Source of the DNA: Pseudomonas sp. B21-028
GTDB taxonomy: Bacteria; Pseudomonadota; Gammaproteobacteria; Pseudomonadales; Pseudomonadaceae
Direction of reading: 5' to 3'
DNA length: 64,000 bases
Assembly: GCF_024749045.1 (NCBI RefSeq)
Contig: NZ_CP087184.1
Location: forward strand, 2,542,001-2,606,000
Positions 44,526-53,563 of the stretch are shown one piece after another. Numbering within the stretch: the first letter of the stretch is position 1; each line of letters begins with the position of its first letter. The notes under the pieces were generated by a model. The model saw nothing but the letters and a program-made list of their open reading frames with translations, was not told where the DNA came from and ran no database searches. Made by a program: the position numbers and the translations under genes.

Positions 44526-45548
44526 TTACAGCCAGGCTTTGATTTGCGCGCAAACGGCCTGGGTGGAAATGCCGTAGCGATCATGCAGCGTCGGCAGCGC
44601 ACCCGCGTCGAGGAAGGCGTCTGGCAACGCGATTTGCCTGAATGTCGGGGTCACGCCATTGCGCAGCAGGACCCCGGCAACCGCTTCGCCCAGCCCGCCG
44701 ATGATGGAGCTATTTTCCGCGGTCACCACCAGTCGCCCTGGCTTTCTGGCCTCGGCGAGCAGGGTGTGTTCGTCCAGCGGCTTGATGGTCGGCATGTGCA
44801 GGACCGCGACATCGACGCCGTCGGCCTGCAGTTGCTTGGCGGCTTCCAAGGCACGCATCGTCATCAACCCGGTGGAAATGATCAGGACATCATTGCCGGT
44901 ACGCAGGGTCTTGGCCTTGCCGATCTCGAACGTGTAGCCATATTCGTCCAGCACCAAGGGCACGTTACCGCGCAGCAAACGCATGTAGACCGGGCCTTGG
45001 TGGGCGGCGATGGCCGGTACGGCCTGCTCGATTTCCAACGCGTCACAGGGGTCGACGATCATCAGGTTGGGCATGGCGCGGAAGATCGCCAGGTCGTCCG
45101 TAGCCTGGTGGCTCGGACCGTAACCGGTGGTGAGGCCTGGCAAGCCACAGACAATCTTGACGTTGAGGTTTTCCTCGGCGATCGCCATGCAAATGAAGTC
45201 GTAGGCCCGACGGGAAGCGAACACCGCGTAGGTCGTGGCAAACGGCACGAAACCTTCCCGGGCCATGCCCGCCGCGGCGCTCATCAGCAACTGCTCGGCC
45301 ATGCCCATCTGGTAGAAACGATCCGGATGGGCCTTGGCGAAGATGTGCAAGTCGGTGTATTTGGACAGGTCGGCGGACAGGCCGACGATGTCCGGGCGCT
45401 GGTCCGCCAATGCGGCCAGCGCATGGCCGAATGGTGCTGTTTTCGTCGCCTGTCCTTCGGCGGCAATCGAGGCGATCATCGCCGAGGTGGTGAGGCGCTT
45501 TTTCGCGGGTTCGCCCGTTGAGGTTGGCGTGTTGGCGGCGTTACTCAT
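44526..45548 (-). CDS. Transketolase, C-terminal subunit
   Basis: The 340-residue protein carries the pyrimidine-binding and C-terminal transketolase domains (FYQMGMAEQLLMSAAAGMA, VYMRLLRGNVPLVLDEYG, VVTAENSSIIGGLGEAVA). Together with the N-terminal subunit it forms a split transketolase, a thiamine-diphosphate enzyme moving two-carbon units between sugar phosphates. The start overlaps the N-terminal subunit stop (ATGA). Its first ~25 residues are low-complexity. Split transketolases often belong to dedicated sugar pathways rather than the central pentose pathway. Confidence 0.9.
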   Translation of the reverse strand: MSNAANTPTSTGEPAKKRLTTSAMIASIAAEGQATKTAPFGHALAALADQRPDIVGLSADLSKYTDLHIFAKAHPDRFYQMGMAEQLLMSAAAGMAREGFVPFATTYAVFASRRAYDFICMAIAEENLNVKIVCGLPGLTTGYGPSHQATDDLAIFRAMPNLMIVDPCDALEIEQAVPAIAAHQGPVYMRLLRGNVPLVLDEYGYTFEIGKAKTLRTGNDVLIISTGLMTMRALEAAKQLQADGVDVAVLHMPTIKPLDEHTLLAEARKPGRLVVTAENSSIIGGLGEAVAGVLLRNGVTPTFRQIALPDAFLDAGALPTLHDRYGISTQAVCAQIKAWL

Positions 45549-46393
45549 TGGTTTTTTCCTTCTTCAAGGTAGCTCAGCGCCTGGTCCCATTCGTGTTCTT
45601 CCACGCGGATGAAATGGGTCTTTTCACGGTTTTCCAAAAACGGCACGCCCTTGCCCATGCGGGTGTCGCAGATGATGACCCGTGGTTGGCCGGCGGAATG
45701 GTTGCGCGCGGCGTCGAAGGCGGCGACCAGCGCATCCAGATCATTGCCATCGACGCGCTGGGTGAACCAGCCGAAGGCTTGCCAGCGATCGACAATGGGC
45801 TCGAACGAGAGGATTTCGCTGGAGTAGCCATCGGCCTGTTGGTTGTTGACGTCGACGATGGCGATCAGGTTGTCGAGCTTCCAGTGCGACGCCGACATTA
45901 CGGCTTCCCAGGTCGAACCTTCGTTCAATTCACCATCCGAGAGCAGGTTGTAGACGAAGGCGGGCGAGCCTTTGCGCTTCAGGCCCAGGCAGGCACCTAC
46001 GGCGATGCCCAGGCCCTGGCCGAGGGAACCCCCGGTGATTTCCATGCCTGGCGTGTAGGTAGCCATTCCCGACATGGGTAGCCGGCTGTCGTCCGCGCCA
46101 TAGGTTTCCAGCTCGTCGAGCGGAATGATTTCGGCCTCGATCAAGGCGGCATACAAGGCAATCGCGTAGTGGCCGATGGAAAGGTAGAAGCGGTCGCGCT
46201 CCTCCCACTCAGGATCTTCGGGCCGATAGTTCATGGCGTGGAAGTAAGCGACGGCAAGCAGGTCAGCGGCGCCCAGGGCCTGGCCGACGTAGCCTTGGCC
46301 CTGCACCTGTCCCATGCGCAGTGCGTGGCGACGGATGTTATGGGCGCGGTCGGCCAGGGACGTGGATGAAGCAGATGAAAGCGAGCGAGTCAT
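45545..46393 (-). CDS. Transketolase, N-terminal subunit
   Basis: The 282-residue protein holds the diphosphate-binding domain: ITGGSLGQGLGIAVGACLGL, the thiamine signature YNLLSDGELNEGSTWEAVM and VDVNNQQADGY. It pairs with the C-terminal subunit encoded next with a four-base overlap. I chose ATG 46393, because GGAG lies about eight bases upstream; the longer open frame runs into the MFS gene. The MFS gene lies 17 bases upstream, so transporter, transketolase and hydrolase are probably one operon. Confidence 0.9.
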   Translation of the reverse strand: MTRSLSSASSTSLADRAHNIRRHALRMGQVQGQGYVGQALGAADLLAVAYFHAMNYRPEDPEWEERDRFYLSIGHYAIALYAALIEAEIIPLDELETYGADDSRLPMSGMATYTPGMEITGGSLGQGLGIAVGACLGLKRKGSPAFVYNLLSDGELNEGSTWEAVMSASHWKLDNLIAIVDVNNQQADGYSSEILSFEPIVDRWQAFGWFTQRVDGNDLDALVAAFDAARNHSAGQPRVIICDTRMGKGVPFLENREKTHFIRVEEHEWDQALSYLEEGKNQ

Positions 46394-46410
46394 GGTGGAA
46401 CTCCGGTGAC

Positions 46411-47709
46411 TTAACGATTGACCAGGGCGGCGGGAATGCGCAGCACCAGCAAGGCGCCGCCCAGCAGTACGCCGGTGATCAGGTACATGCCGATGGCGCT
46501 GGAACCGGTCTGCGTGGTGATCCAGCCAATCAGGTAGGGCGAGCAGAAGCCGGCAAGGTTGGCGAAGCTGTTGACCGCCGCGATGCCTGCGGCGGCGGAT
46601 ACCCCGCCGAGCAAGGTCGTTGGCAGCATCCAGAACATCGAGGAAGCAGAGAGGATGCCGGACGCCGCCAGGCACAGGCTCAGGATGGACAGCAGGATGT
46701 TGCCCCCCAGCAGCGCGGCGAGCGTCAGCCCGATGGCACCGGCGATCATCGGTGCGATCAGGTGCCAGCGCCGCTCGCGATGCTTGTCGCCGCTGCGGCC
46801 GATCAACAACATGGCTGCGATGGCGCAGAGGTAGGGCAGGCTGGTCAGGAAACCGATGTGCAGCGGATCGGAAACCCCGGCGTTGCGCACCAGTGTCGGC
46901 AGCCAGAAGGTGATGGCGTACTGGCCCATGACCACGCAGAAATAAATCCCGGCCAGCAGCCACAGGCGGCGGTCACGGACGAACTCGCCCACCGAGGCAT
47001 GGGTGACCTTCTGCTGGTTGTCCTCGGCCAGTTCACGGCTGACCAGGGCCTTCTCTTCATCGTCCAGCCAATGGGCCTGATGCACGCCGTCCTTGAGATA
47101 ACTCAGCACCAGCAGCCCGACGACAACGGTGGGAATGGCTTCGAGCACGAACATCCACTGCCATCCGGCCCAGCCGTGCACGCCGGCGAAATGGTTCATG
47201 ATCCAACCGGAGAGCGGGCCGCCCACCATGCCCGACAAGGGGATGGCGATGAACCAGAGCACGGTCATGCGCGCACGCCGATAGGACGGGAACCAGTAGG
47301 TGAGATAAAGCAGCAATCCGGGGGCCAGTCCTGCTTCGGCGACCCCGAGCAAAAAACGCAGGGCATAGAACTGCCAGGCAGTTTCGACGAAGGCGAACAG
47401 CGCGGAAATGATGCCCCAGGTGATCATGATCCGCGCGATCCAGACGCGAGCGCCGACCTTGTGCAAGATGACGTTGCTGGGGACTTCGCAGAGGAAATAG
47501 CCGATGAAAAACATGCCCGCGCCGAGCCCGTAGACGGTTTCGCTGAGCGCCAGGTCGTTCATCATTTGCAGCTTGGCGAAACCGACGTTGACCCGATCCA
47601 GATAGGCGCACAAATAGCACAGCATCAGGAAAGGCATCAGCCGCCAGGCCGTTTTCCGATAGGCATTGGAGCGCACGGTCGAAACCGCTTCGAGCGACAG
47701 AGTTGTCAT
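46411..47709 (-). CDS. MFS transporter, anion:cation symporter (ACS) family
   Basis: The 432-residue membrane protein has about 12 hydrophobic segments. It opens with the ACS motif CYLCAYLDRVNVGFAKLQM, followed by IGYFLCEVPSNVILHKVGAR. ACS transporters import hexuronates, sugar acids, tartrate or phthalates with protons. I chose ATG 47709, because the motif spacing fits the family; a longer frame reaches 47763. It sits between the SDR gene and the split transketolase genes on one strand, so it probably imports their substrate. Confidence 0.88.
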   Translation of the reverse strand: MTTLSLEAVSTVRSNAYRKTAWRLMPFLMLCYLCAYLDRVNVGFAKLQMMNDLALSETVYGLGAGMFFIGYFLCEVPSNVILHKVGARVWIARIMITWGIISALFAFVETAWQFYALRFLLGVAEAGLAPGLLLYLTYWFPSYRRARMTVLWFIAIPLSGMVGGPLSGWIMNHFAGVHGWAGWQWMFVLEAIPTVVVGLLVLSYLKDGVHQAHWLDDEEKALVSRELAEDNQQKVTHASVGEFVRDRRLWLLAGIYFCVVMGQYAITFWLPTLVRNAGVSDPLHIGFLTSLPYLCAIAAMLLIGRSGDKHRERRWHLIAPMIAGAIGLTLAALLGGNILLSILSLCLAASGILSASSMFWMLPTTLLGGVSAAAGIAAVNSFANLAGFCSPYLIGWITTQTGSSAIGMYLITGVLLGGALLVLRIPAALVNR

Positions 47710-47808
47710 GATGGTCTGATCTCTTGTTTTTATTGACCGCCAGGCCACGGGGCCCAGCTGCATCGTCGATCCAGAACCGCACGGGCCGCGCCGGCCCGCC
47801 CAGGTGCA

Positions 47809-48558
47809 TCAGTGAATCAGCATGCCGCCGTTCACATCCAAGGTGATGCCAGTCAGATACGAGGATAAGTCGCTGGCCAGGAACAGGGCGGCGTTGGCGA
47901 CGTCCTGGGCTTCACCCAGGCGGCCCAACGGGATGCCGTCGATGATTGCGTGCCGACGTTCGTCCTGCATCAGGCCGCCGGTGATATCGGTGTGGATCAG
48001 ACCGGGAGCGATGGAGTTGACGCGTACCTTATCCGGACCCAGTTCGCGGGCCATCGCCTTGGCCAGGCCCAGCACCCCGGCCTTGGCGGCGCTGTAATGG
48101 GGGCCACCAAAGATGCCGCCGCCGCGTTGGGCGGACACCGACGACATGCAGACGATGCTGCCACCCTGTTGCTCGCGCATCAGCGGGATCACTGCCTGCG
48201 ACATGAGCAGGGTGCCGCGCAGGCTGACGTCCAGTACCTTGTCGTAATCGGACGGACGGATATCGAGGGTCTTGAGCGGTTGGGTGATACCGGCGTTGTT
48301 GACGAGAATGTCGATGCGTCCGAAATGCTCGATGACTTGGGCGACGGCCCGCTGCACCTGGACTTGATCAGCGACGTTGGCCGCCAGGCCGAGATGACCT
48401 TCGCCCAGGGCATTGGCGGCATCGCGTGCGGCAGATTCATCCAGGTCCAGAATCACCACGCGGGCACCGTGCTGCGCGAATGTCGTAGCGGTGGCGCGGC
48501 CAATGCCACGGGCCGATGCGGCGCCGGTGATGATTGCGACTTTGCCTTGAAGAAGCAT
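47809..48558 (-). CDS. Short-chain dehydrogenase/reductase
   Basis: This is a classical SDR of 249 residues, with the cofactor motif TGAASARGIGRA, NNAG in ILVNNAGITQP, a serine in CMSSVSAQ and YSAAK, and the C-terminus TGITLDVNGGMLIH. It resembles sugar and polyol dehydrogenases. AGGGAA lies eight bases before ATG 48558. It is the first gene of the SDR, MFS and transketolase operon and is divergent from a LysR regulator. The LysR-type inverted repeat at 48660-48682 is about 100 bases upstream. Confidence 0.88.
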   Translation of the reverse strand: MLLQGKVAIITGAASARGIGRATATTFAQHGARVVILDLDESAARDAANALGEGHLGLAANVADQVQVQRAVAQVIEHFGRIDILVNNAGITQPLKTLDIRPSDYDKVLDVSLRGTLLMSQAVIPLMREQQGGSIVCMSSVSAQRGGGIFGGPHYSAAKAGVLGLAKAMARELGPDKVRVNSIAPGLIHTDITGGLMQDERRHAIIDGIPLGRLGEAQDVANAALFLASDLSSYLTGITLDVNGGMLIH

Positions 48559-48659
48559 GGAGGATTCCCTCGAATTGTTTTTATTGGGTCGGTTCGAAAA
48601 AAACCGATAACTCAGCTTCTTCTCTGCTCCCTGGCTGAGCAATGGTCTAAAAATCATTC

Positions 48660-48682
48660 AGTGCTGAAAAAAATTCAGCACT
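48660..48682. promoter_or_regulatory. LysR-type operator between SDR and LysR genes
   Basis: AGTGCTGAA (48660-48668) and TTCAGCACT (48674-48682) are a perfect inverted repeat around five A residues. It contains the T-N11-A pattern of LysR sites. It sits midway between the divergent starts at 48558 and 48754. Confidence 0.65.
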
Positions 48683-48753
48683 CATTCGTTCATGGCTGGC
48701 AGCTTGGGTGAAAAAGCTCAACAATCATGGGATTTTTTACGGAGCGACCTGCC

Positions 48754-49671
48754 ATGCGTACCGATGTCGATGCCCCTTTGATACTCCCACCGCTGAAAGC
48801 AATTCAGGCGTTTGAACAAACGGCCCGGTTTAGCAACGTCGCCCGGGCAGCGGAAGTGCTGGACCTGACGCCTTCTGCGGTCAGTCACCAACTGGCGAAA
48901 CTTGAAGGGATGATTGGTCGGCAACTGTTCGTTCGTGCCGCCCGCGGCGTGACGCTCACTCCGGTGGGAGAGCAGTACCTCAAGGAGGTCTCCGGGTTGC
49001 TCCACAGCCTGGCCGTTGCCACCGAGCGTGCGGCCAGCGATGTGAGCCTGGACTGTTTGCGGTTGCACTCGGCGCCGAGCTTCGGATTGTTGTGGCTAAT
49101 GCCCAGGCTGGAAGCGTTTCGCGCTTCCAATCCTGATATTCAGATCAATCTGTCGTGCTCCTACGAGTCGCTGCATTTCAGTCGGGACAAGATCGACGTG
49201 GACATCCGTCACGGCACTGCCAACTGGCCAAGTTATGAAGTTCGCACCGTCCAAAACGAAACGTTTGCGGTGCTCGCTTCGCCGAAATTACTCGCGCAAT
49301 GCCCGATCCGCCGTGCGTCCGATCTGTTGGATCGCGACCTGGTGCTTTCCGAGGCCACCCTGCTCAAATGGCCGCAATGGTTCGCGCAGCATGGCTTGGC
49401 GCGTCCGGAAAAGCCTTATGCATTGAGCTTCGACCGCTCGTATATGTCTCTGGAAGCCGCCAGTCATGGACTGGGTTTTGCCTTGGAAAGCACCTTGCTC
49501 GCGAAGAAGTACCTGGCGTCCGGCAGCCTGATCGAAGTGGCGCCAGAAACCCTCAGTGCGCCGGTGGCTGCTCACCACCTGGTGTTCCCCAAAGCCCACT
49601 CCAGCTTCCCGCGCGTCCGGCGTTTCCTGGAGTGGATGGAGAGTGAACTGGGGTATGGTTTTGCGTATTGA
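48754..49671 (+). CDS. LysR-family regulator (GcvA type)
   Basis: The 305-residue protein has an N-terminal winged HTH (NVARAAEVLDLTPSAVSHQL) and a PBP-type effector domain (residues ~95-300; DVDIRHGTANWP is typical of the GcvA group). It is divergent from the SDR-MFS-transketolase operon, with a clear inverted repeat between, so it most likely regulates that operon. ATG 48754 has GGAG nine bases upstream; an ATG at 48727 is in frame but has no ribosome site. Confidence 0.87.
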   Translation: MRTDVDAPLILPPLKAIQAFEQTARFSNVARAAEVLDLTPSAVSHQLAKLEGMIGRQLFVRAARGVTLTPVGEQYLKEVSGLLHSLAVATERAASDVSLDCLRLHSAPSFGLLWLMPRLEAFRASNPDIQINLSCSYESLHFSRDKIDVDIRHGTANWPSYEVRTVQNETFAVLASPKLLAQCPIRRASDLLDRDLVLSEATLLKWPQWFAQHGLARPEKPYALSFDRSYMSLEAASHGLGFALESTLLAKKYLASGSLIEVAPETLSAPVAAHHLVFPKAHSSFPRVRRFLEWMESELGYGFAY

Positions 49672-49809
49672 GTGGCCAGCGTTCCAGCGTTCTCGCTCGG
49701 ACCTGAATCAGCGGGGGGCCTGTCCTTCACTGCCAGCCGTGAAACCGATATCGATGTTCTCGCCCACCGGATCAAAATCGCGATCCAGTGCCTGGAGTGC
49801 GAACGCGCA

Positions 49810-50718
49810 TCACGGTTCGAGGTGCGGCCTCATCAGGTCCTCGAACCACTCGATGAATGCCCCGAGCCGACGCGTTCTCTGGCGCCGGTGCGGATACAGC
49901 AAGGAAACCGACATGGCGGCGGCACGAAACGCGGGCATGACCTCGATCAGTTCCCCACTGTCCAACAGGTGCTTCACGTCGAAGCGGGGTATCTGGATCA
50001 GGCCGAGCCCGGCACGGCAACAGGCAATGTAGCTCTCGGCATTGTTGACGACGACCCGACTAGGCACGTTACTGGTCTGCTCCTGCCCGTCGGCAGGAGG
50101 ATGTTCCCAGGGTAACTCCCGCCCTGTGGTGGGAGAGGCGTAGCCAACCGCCCAGTGCCCGGCGGCAAGGTCCCCCGGCTGCTCCGGCACGCCGTGTTCA
50201 TGCAAGTAGGCTTTGCTGGCGCAGTTGATCAAGGCGATAGCCCCTAGTGGTCGCACCGCCAGGCTGCTGTCCTGCAGGGTCCCCACGCGTACCGCGCAGT
50301 CAACGCCTTCCTGCACCAGGTCGATGGCGCGATCGGTAGAGCCGAGTGCCAACTGCAGCCGCGGATAGCGACGCAGCAGGCCCGGCAACGCCGGCGCGAT
50401 GAGGCGTCGCGCAATGCGACTGGGTGCATCGATCCTGAGCTGACCAGCCACTTGCCGCTGGCTGCTCTGGAACAATTGCTCGACATCCTCGGCGTCCGCC
50501 AGCAATGGACGCAAGCGTTCGAGCAATTGTGTGCCATCAGCGGTCAGGTGGACCTGGCGCGTCGTGCGGTTCAGCAGGCGGGCGCCGATCTTTTCCTCCA
50601 GTTGTTGGATCGCGGCAGAAACGCTGGCGCGAGGCAATTCCAGCGCATGGGCGGCTTTGATGAAACTGCCCATTTCGGCTACGCGCACGAAGACGCGGTA
50701 CTGATCGAGTTTGTCCAT
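49810..50718 (-). CDS. LysR-family regulator
   Basis: The 302-residue protein has the LysR HTH (SFIKAAHALELPRASVSAAI) and an effector domain with VDCAVRVGTLQDSSLAVRPL. It is convergent with the GcvA-type regulator, with 138 bases between that hold nothing recognisable. The frame is open far upstream of ATG 50718, but the HTH start fixes the protein. The ribosome site is weak. Its targets may be the DUF924 and antiporter genes upstream on the same strand. Confidence 0.85.
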   Translation of the reverse strand: MDKLDQYRVFVRVAEMGSFIKAAHALELPRASVSAAIQQLEEKIGARLLNRTTRQVHLTADGTQLLERLRPLLADAEDVEQLFQSSQRQVAGQLRIDAPSRIARRLIAPALPGLLRRYPRLQLALGSTDRAIDLVQEGVDCAVRVGTLQDSSLAVRPLGAIALINCASKAYLHEHGVPEQPGDLAAGHWAVGYASPTTGRELPWEHPPADGQEQTSNVPSRVVVNNAESYIACCRAGLGLIQIPRFDVKHLLDSGELIEVMPAFRAAAMSVSLLYPHRRQRTRRLGAFIEWFEDLMRPHLEP

Positions 50719-50788
50719 GTCTGCATTCAACCTTGGGAGCGGTACCAATCCCGGACGCGGAATCGGCATCCGTGGGACGGTAGGATGA

Positions 50789-51370
50789 TCACCCCGCGAA
50801 CCCTCCCTGATCCAGAAAGATTTGCTCCGCCATCGTGGTCTGGCGCAACAGTAGCGGATTGCGGTGCGGAAAACGGCCGAAACGGCGGATGATGTCGCGA
50901 TGGCCCTCGGCATGGGAGCGGGCGGTCGGCCCCAGCCGGGTGTTGAGTGCCACGGACACGTCCTGGTCGGCGATGTCTTCCGAATGCGCAAAGGGCAGGC
51001 AGAAGAACAAACGCAGTTCCGGATCAACCGCGTCCATGTACCGTTGCGAATGCGCGATGCGTGCGAAGTGCCGCGCCAGTGGGTCGGTCGCGTACATGTG
51101 GCCAGTGCCGCGGAAAGCATTTCGCGGGAATTGGTCGAGCAGGATCATCAGCGCCAGCGCAGCTTCCGGTTCACCGATCCAGTGGTCGACCTCGCGTCGG
51201 GCCGCCGCCAGGTGCAGGTCCAGAAAGCGTTCGCGAAAGTGCTGATCCAAGGCCGGGTCCTTGTCAAACCATCGCTCTGCGCCGACTTCCCGCCAGAATT
51301 GGACCACGTCGGTCGCGCGTTCGCCGGTATTCAGCGGCATCGCCGGGTGTCGAGAAGGGATTATCGCCAT
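50789..51370 (-). CDS. DUF924 family protein
   Basis: The 193-residue protein matches the helical DUF924 family: VVQFWREVGAERWFDKDPAL, then LILLDQFPRNAFRGTGHMYA (in the sequence LMILLDQFPRNAFRGTG), FFCLPFAHSED and FGRFPHRNPLL. Biochemical function is not established. ATG 51370 is preceded by AAGGG. Its start lies four bases after the antiporter stop, so the two genes are co-transcribed. Confidence 0.87.
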   Translation of the reverse strand: MAIIPSRHPAMPLNTGERATDVVQFWREVGAERWFDKDPALDQHFRERFLDLHLAAARREVDHWIGEPEAALALMILLDQFPRNAFRGTGHMYATDPLARHFARIAHSQRYMDAVDPELRLFFCLPFAHSEDIADQDVSVALNTRLGPTARSHAEGHRDIIRRFGRFPHRNPLLLRQTTMAEQIFLDQGGFAG

Positions 51371-51374
51371 CGCA

Positions 51375-53126
51375 TCAGCCCTTCGGTTGCGCATTGCCCT
51401 GAATCAGGGATTTGCCGGCATAGATGCCGCCCGAAACCTCCATGGCCAGGCGCTCGGCGTCCGTGCGGCGCACCTGGGCCGCGAGTGCTTCGGACGTCTC
51501 GGGCGTCGCGCCGAGCGCCATCGAGGCTTCGCGGCCAAAAGCCATGGCCGATTCGAAGGTGACGCGGACCTGGTAGTCCACATCGACCTTGATCAGTTCG
51601 ATGGCGTGTTCGCGGTCGTGAGCGCGGGCAAGCACCCGGGCATGGGGGAACGCCGCCTTGGCCTGTTCGACGATCCGCGTGGCGGCCCGCGCATCGTCCA
51701 CGCACACCAGGATGGCCCGGGCATGGTGCGCGCCGGCGGCATGCAGTACATCGGCGCGCGTGCCGTCGCCGTAGTACACCTTGAAGCCGAAGTCACTGGC
51801 GTCCCGCGCCACTTGGGGGTCATTGTCGATGATGGAAATGTCGGCCCCCAGCGCCAATACATGCTGGCTCGCGATCTGGCCGAAGCGACCGAAACCGACG
51901 ATGAGCACGCTGCCGGCCAGTGCGTCGGGCGCCTGCGCGCCTTCCATGGAAACCCCTGTCCTCGGCCCCCATCGCCGGTGTGCGATCACCGCCATCGGGG
52001 TCAGCGCCATGGACAGCACGATAATGGCCGTCATGTTGGCGTTGACTGTCGGATCGATCACGCGGTTGGCCAGCGCGGCAGCGAAGAGCACAAACGCGAA
52101 CTCGCCGCCCTGGGCCATCAGCACGGCGCGGTCCAGGGCGTCGGCGTGGGAACTTTTCGCCAGCCGTGCCACGCCGTAGATGCACGCGCCCTTGATCAGC
52201 ATCATTGCGAGCACGCCAGCCACGATGATGGGCCAGTTGCGCCCCACCGCGGCCAGGTCCAGTGACATGCCCACGCCAAGGAAGAACAGGCCCAGCAGCA
52301 AGCCGCGGAAGGGTTCGATGTCGGCCTCGAGTTGGTGGCGAAACGTCGATTCGGACAGCAGCACGCCAGCCAGAAAGGCCCCCATGGCCATGGACAGACC
52401 ACCCAGTTGCATGAGCAGTGCCGCGCCCAGTACCACGAGCAGGGCGGCTGCGGTCATCACCTCGCGGGCTTTGGCGTTGGCCAGGATGCGAAATAACGGG
52501 TTGAGCAGCCAGATGCCTGCCCCAACCAGTGCCGCCAGCGCGCCGGCCGCGACGGCGATGCCAATCCAGCGTGATCCGGCCGCCGGCGCGGATGGATCAA
52601 TGGGGGCGATGAACGCCACCAGCGCCAATAGCGGCACGATCAACAGGTCCTCGAACAGCAGGATGGCCACTATCTTCTGACCACGCGGGGCCGCGATGTC
52701 GCCGCGTTCGCCCAGCAGTTGCATGACGATCGCGGTGGAGGTGAGCACAAAGCCCATGCCGCTGACGAAGGACACCGCTAGCGAGAAACCGAAAGCCACG
52801 CCTACTCCGGTCAGCAGCAGGCCGCAGACCAGGATCTGCAAACTGCCCAGGCCGAAGATGTCGCGCCGCATGCTCCATAGATGGGAGGGCCGCATCTCTA
52901 AGCCGATGACGAAAAGGAACATCACGACCCCGAGTTCGGCGGTGTGCAGGATGGTTTGCGGATCGCTGAAAAGCCCCAGCCCGAACGGGCCGATCGCCAG
53001 CCCCGCTGCCAGATAGCCCAGCACCGAACCCAGGCCCAGACGCTTGAACAGCGGCACGGCCAGCACCGCCGCACCCAGCAAGATTACGACCTTGGTCAGG
53101 TCACCCGCACTGCCTTCGATCGACAT
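51375..53126 (-). CDS. CPA2 monovalent cation:proton antiporter (KefB/KefC-like)
   Basis: The 583-residue protein has about 12 hydrophobic segments of the Na+/H+ exchanger domain, with the conserved FLFVIGLEMRPSHLW and LLFEDLLIVPLLAL. A cytoplasmic TrkA-N nucleotide-binding domain follows (VLIVGFGRFGQIASQHVLAL). Kef systems export potassium to acidify the cell during electrophile stress. No kefF- or kefG-like flavoprotein partner is adjacent. I chose ATG 53126, because GAGG lies nine bases upstream. It precedes the DUF924 gene by four bases and follows a small membrane protein by 16. Confidence 0.9.
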   Translation of the reverse strand: MSIEGSAGDLTKVVILLGAAVLAVPLFKRLGLGSVLGYLAAGLAIGPFGLGLFSDPQTILHTAELGVVMFLFVIGLEMRPSHLWSMRRDIFGLGSLQILVCGLLLTGVGVAFGFSLAVSFVSGMGFVLTSTAIVMQLLGERGDIAAPRGQKIVAILLFEDLLIVPLLALVAFIAPIDPSAPAAGSRWIGIAVAAGALAALVGAGIWLLNPLFRILANAKAREVMTAAALLVVLGAALLMQLGGLSMAMGAFLAGVLLSESTFRHQLEADIEPFRGLLLGLFFLGVGMSLDLAAVGRNWPIIVAGVLAMMLIKGACIYGVARLAKSSHADALDRAVLMAQGGEFAFVLFAAALANRVIDPTVNANMTAIIVLSMALTPMAVIAHRRWGPRTGVSMEGAQAPDALAGSVLIVGFGRFGQIASQHVLALGADISIIDNDPQVARDASDFGFKVYYGDGTRADVLHAAGAHHARAILVCVDDARAATRIVEQAKAAFPHARVLARAHDREHAIELIKVDVDYQVRVTFESAMAFGREASMALGATPETSEALAAQVRRTDAERLAMEVSGGIYAGKSLIQGNAQPKG

Positions 53127-53142
53127 GTTAGGTTCCTCAAAG

Positions 53143-53412
53143 TCAGCTGCGTGCCAACTGCCAGGCCGCAATAGCGGCCGCGATGGCAGGCAGCGCAAAG
53201 ACCAGCAGCAGGATTGGAAACTCCTCGCGCGCGCTGTAGCCTGCATGGTTGACGCCCACCCACATGTTCACGCCCGCCACCAGCAGCCACACCGGCACGA
53301 ATACCTTTGCCGCCAGCGCCATGCCTAAGGCGCTCGCGCCCCAGAGCCAGCCGAACAGGACGAAGACGCCCAAAAGAACCAACCCACCGCCTATTACCAT
53401 CAGCACATGCAT
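53143..53412 (-). CDS. Small membrane protein, function unknown
   Basis: The 89-residue protein has three hydrophobic stretches (residues ~3-22, 30-50 and 65-86), with a short charged loop GYSAREEF. I do not recognise a functional family, though it is of a type seen beside Kef-like antiporters. It is first in the operon with the antiporter and DUF924 genes. Its first 17 codons recur as a decayed copy at 62476-62538, so the 5' end of this gene marks the edge of a duplicated segment. Confidence 0.7.
   Translation of the reverse strand: MHVLMVIGGGLVLLGVFVLFGWLWGASALGMALAAKVFVPVWLLVAGVNMWVGVNHAGYSAREEFPILLLVFALPAIAAAIAAWQLARS
53357..53409. repeat. 53-bp imperfect direct repeat, left copy
   Basis: This segment matches 62486-62538 at 48 of 53 positions in the same orientation. 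It is the N-terminal coding part of the small membrane protein. The two copies bracket about 9.1 kb with the broken SDR, the DCL-like gene and the ABC exporter cluster. Confidence 0.8.
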
Positions 53413-53563
53413 TTCGATTTTCCTCGTCCGTTGATGGGCTTCAATCCGGGCGCCTTCTCCCTCAACCCGTCAATCGATCGGCGAAATAATTCCGCCATTG
53501 ATGAACCTGGTGACGCCCGTCATCCAGCGAGCTTCCGGTGAGACGAGGAATAGGCCGAGTGCC

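Noticed and set aside
46321..47736. Long plus-strand open frame opposite the MFS gene
   Set aside because: Low-complexity Gln/Gly/Asp-rich translation without family features; the minus strand carries an intact transporter.
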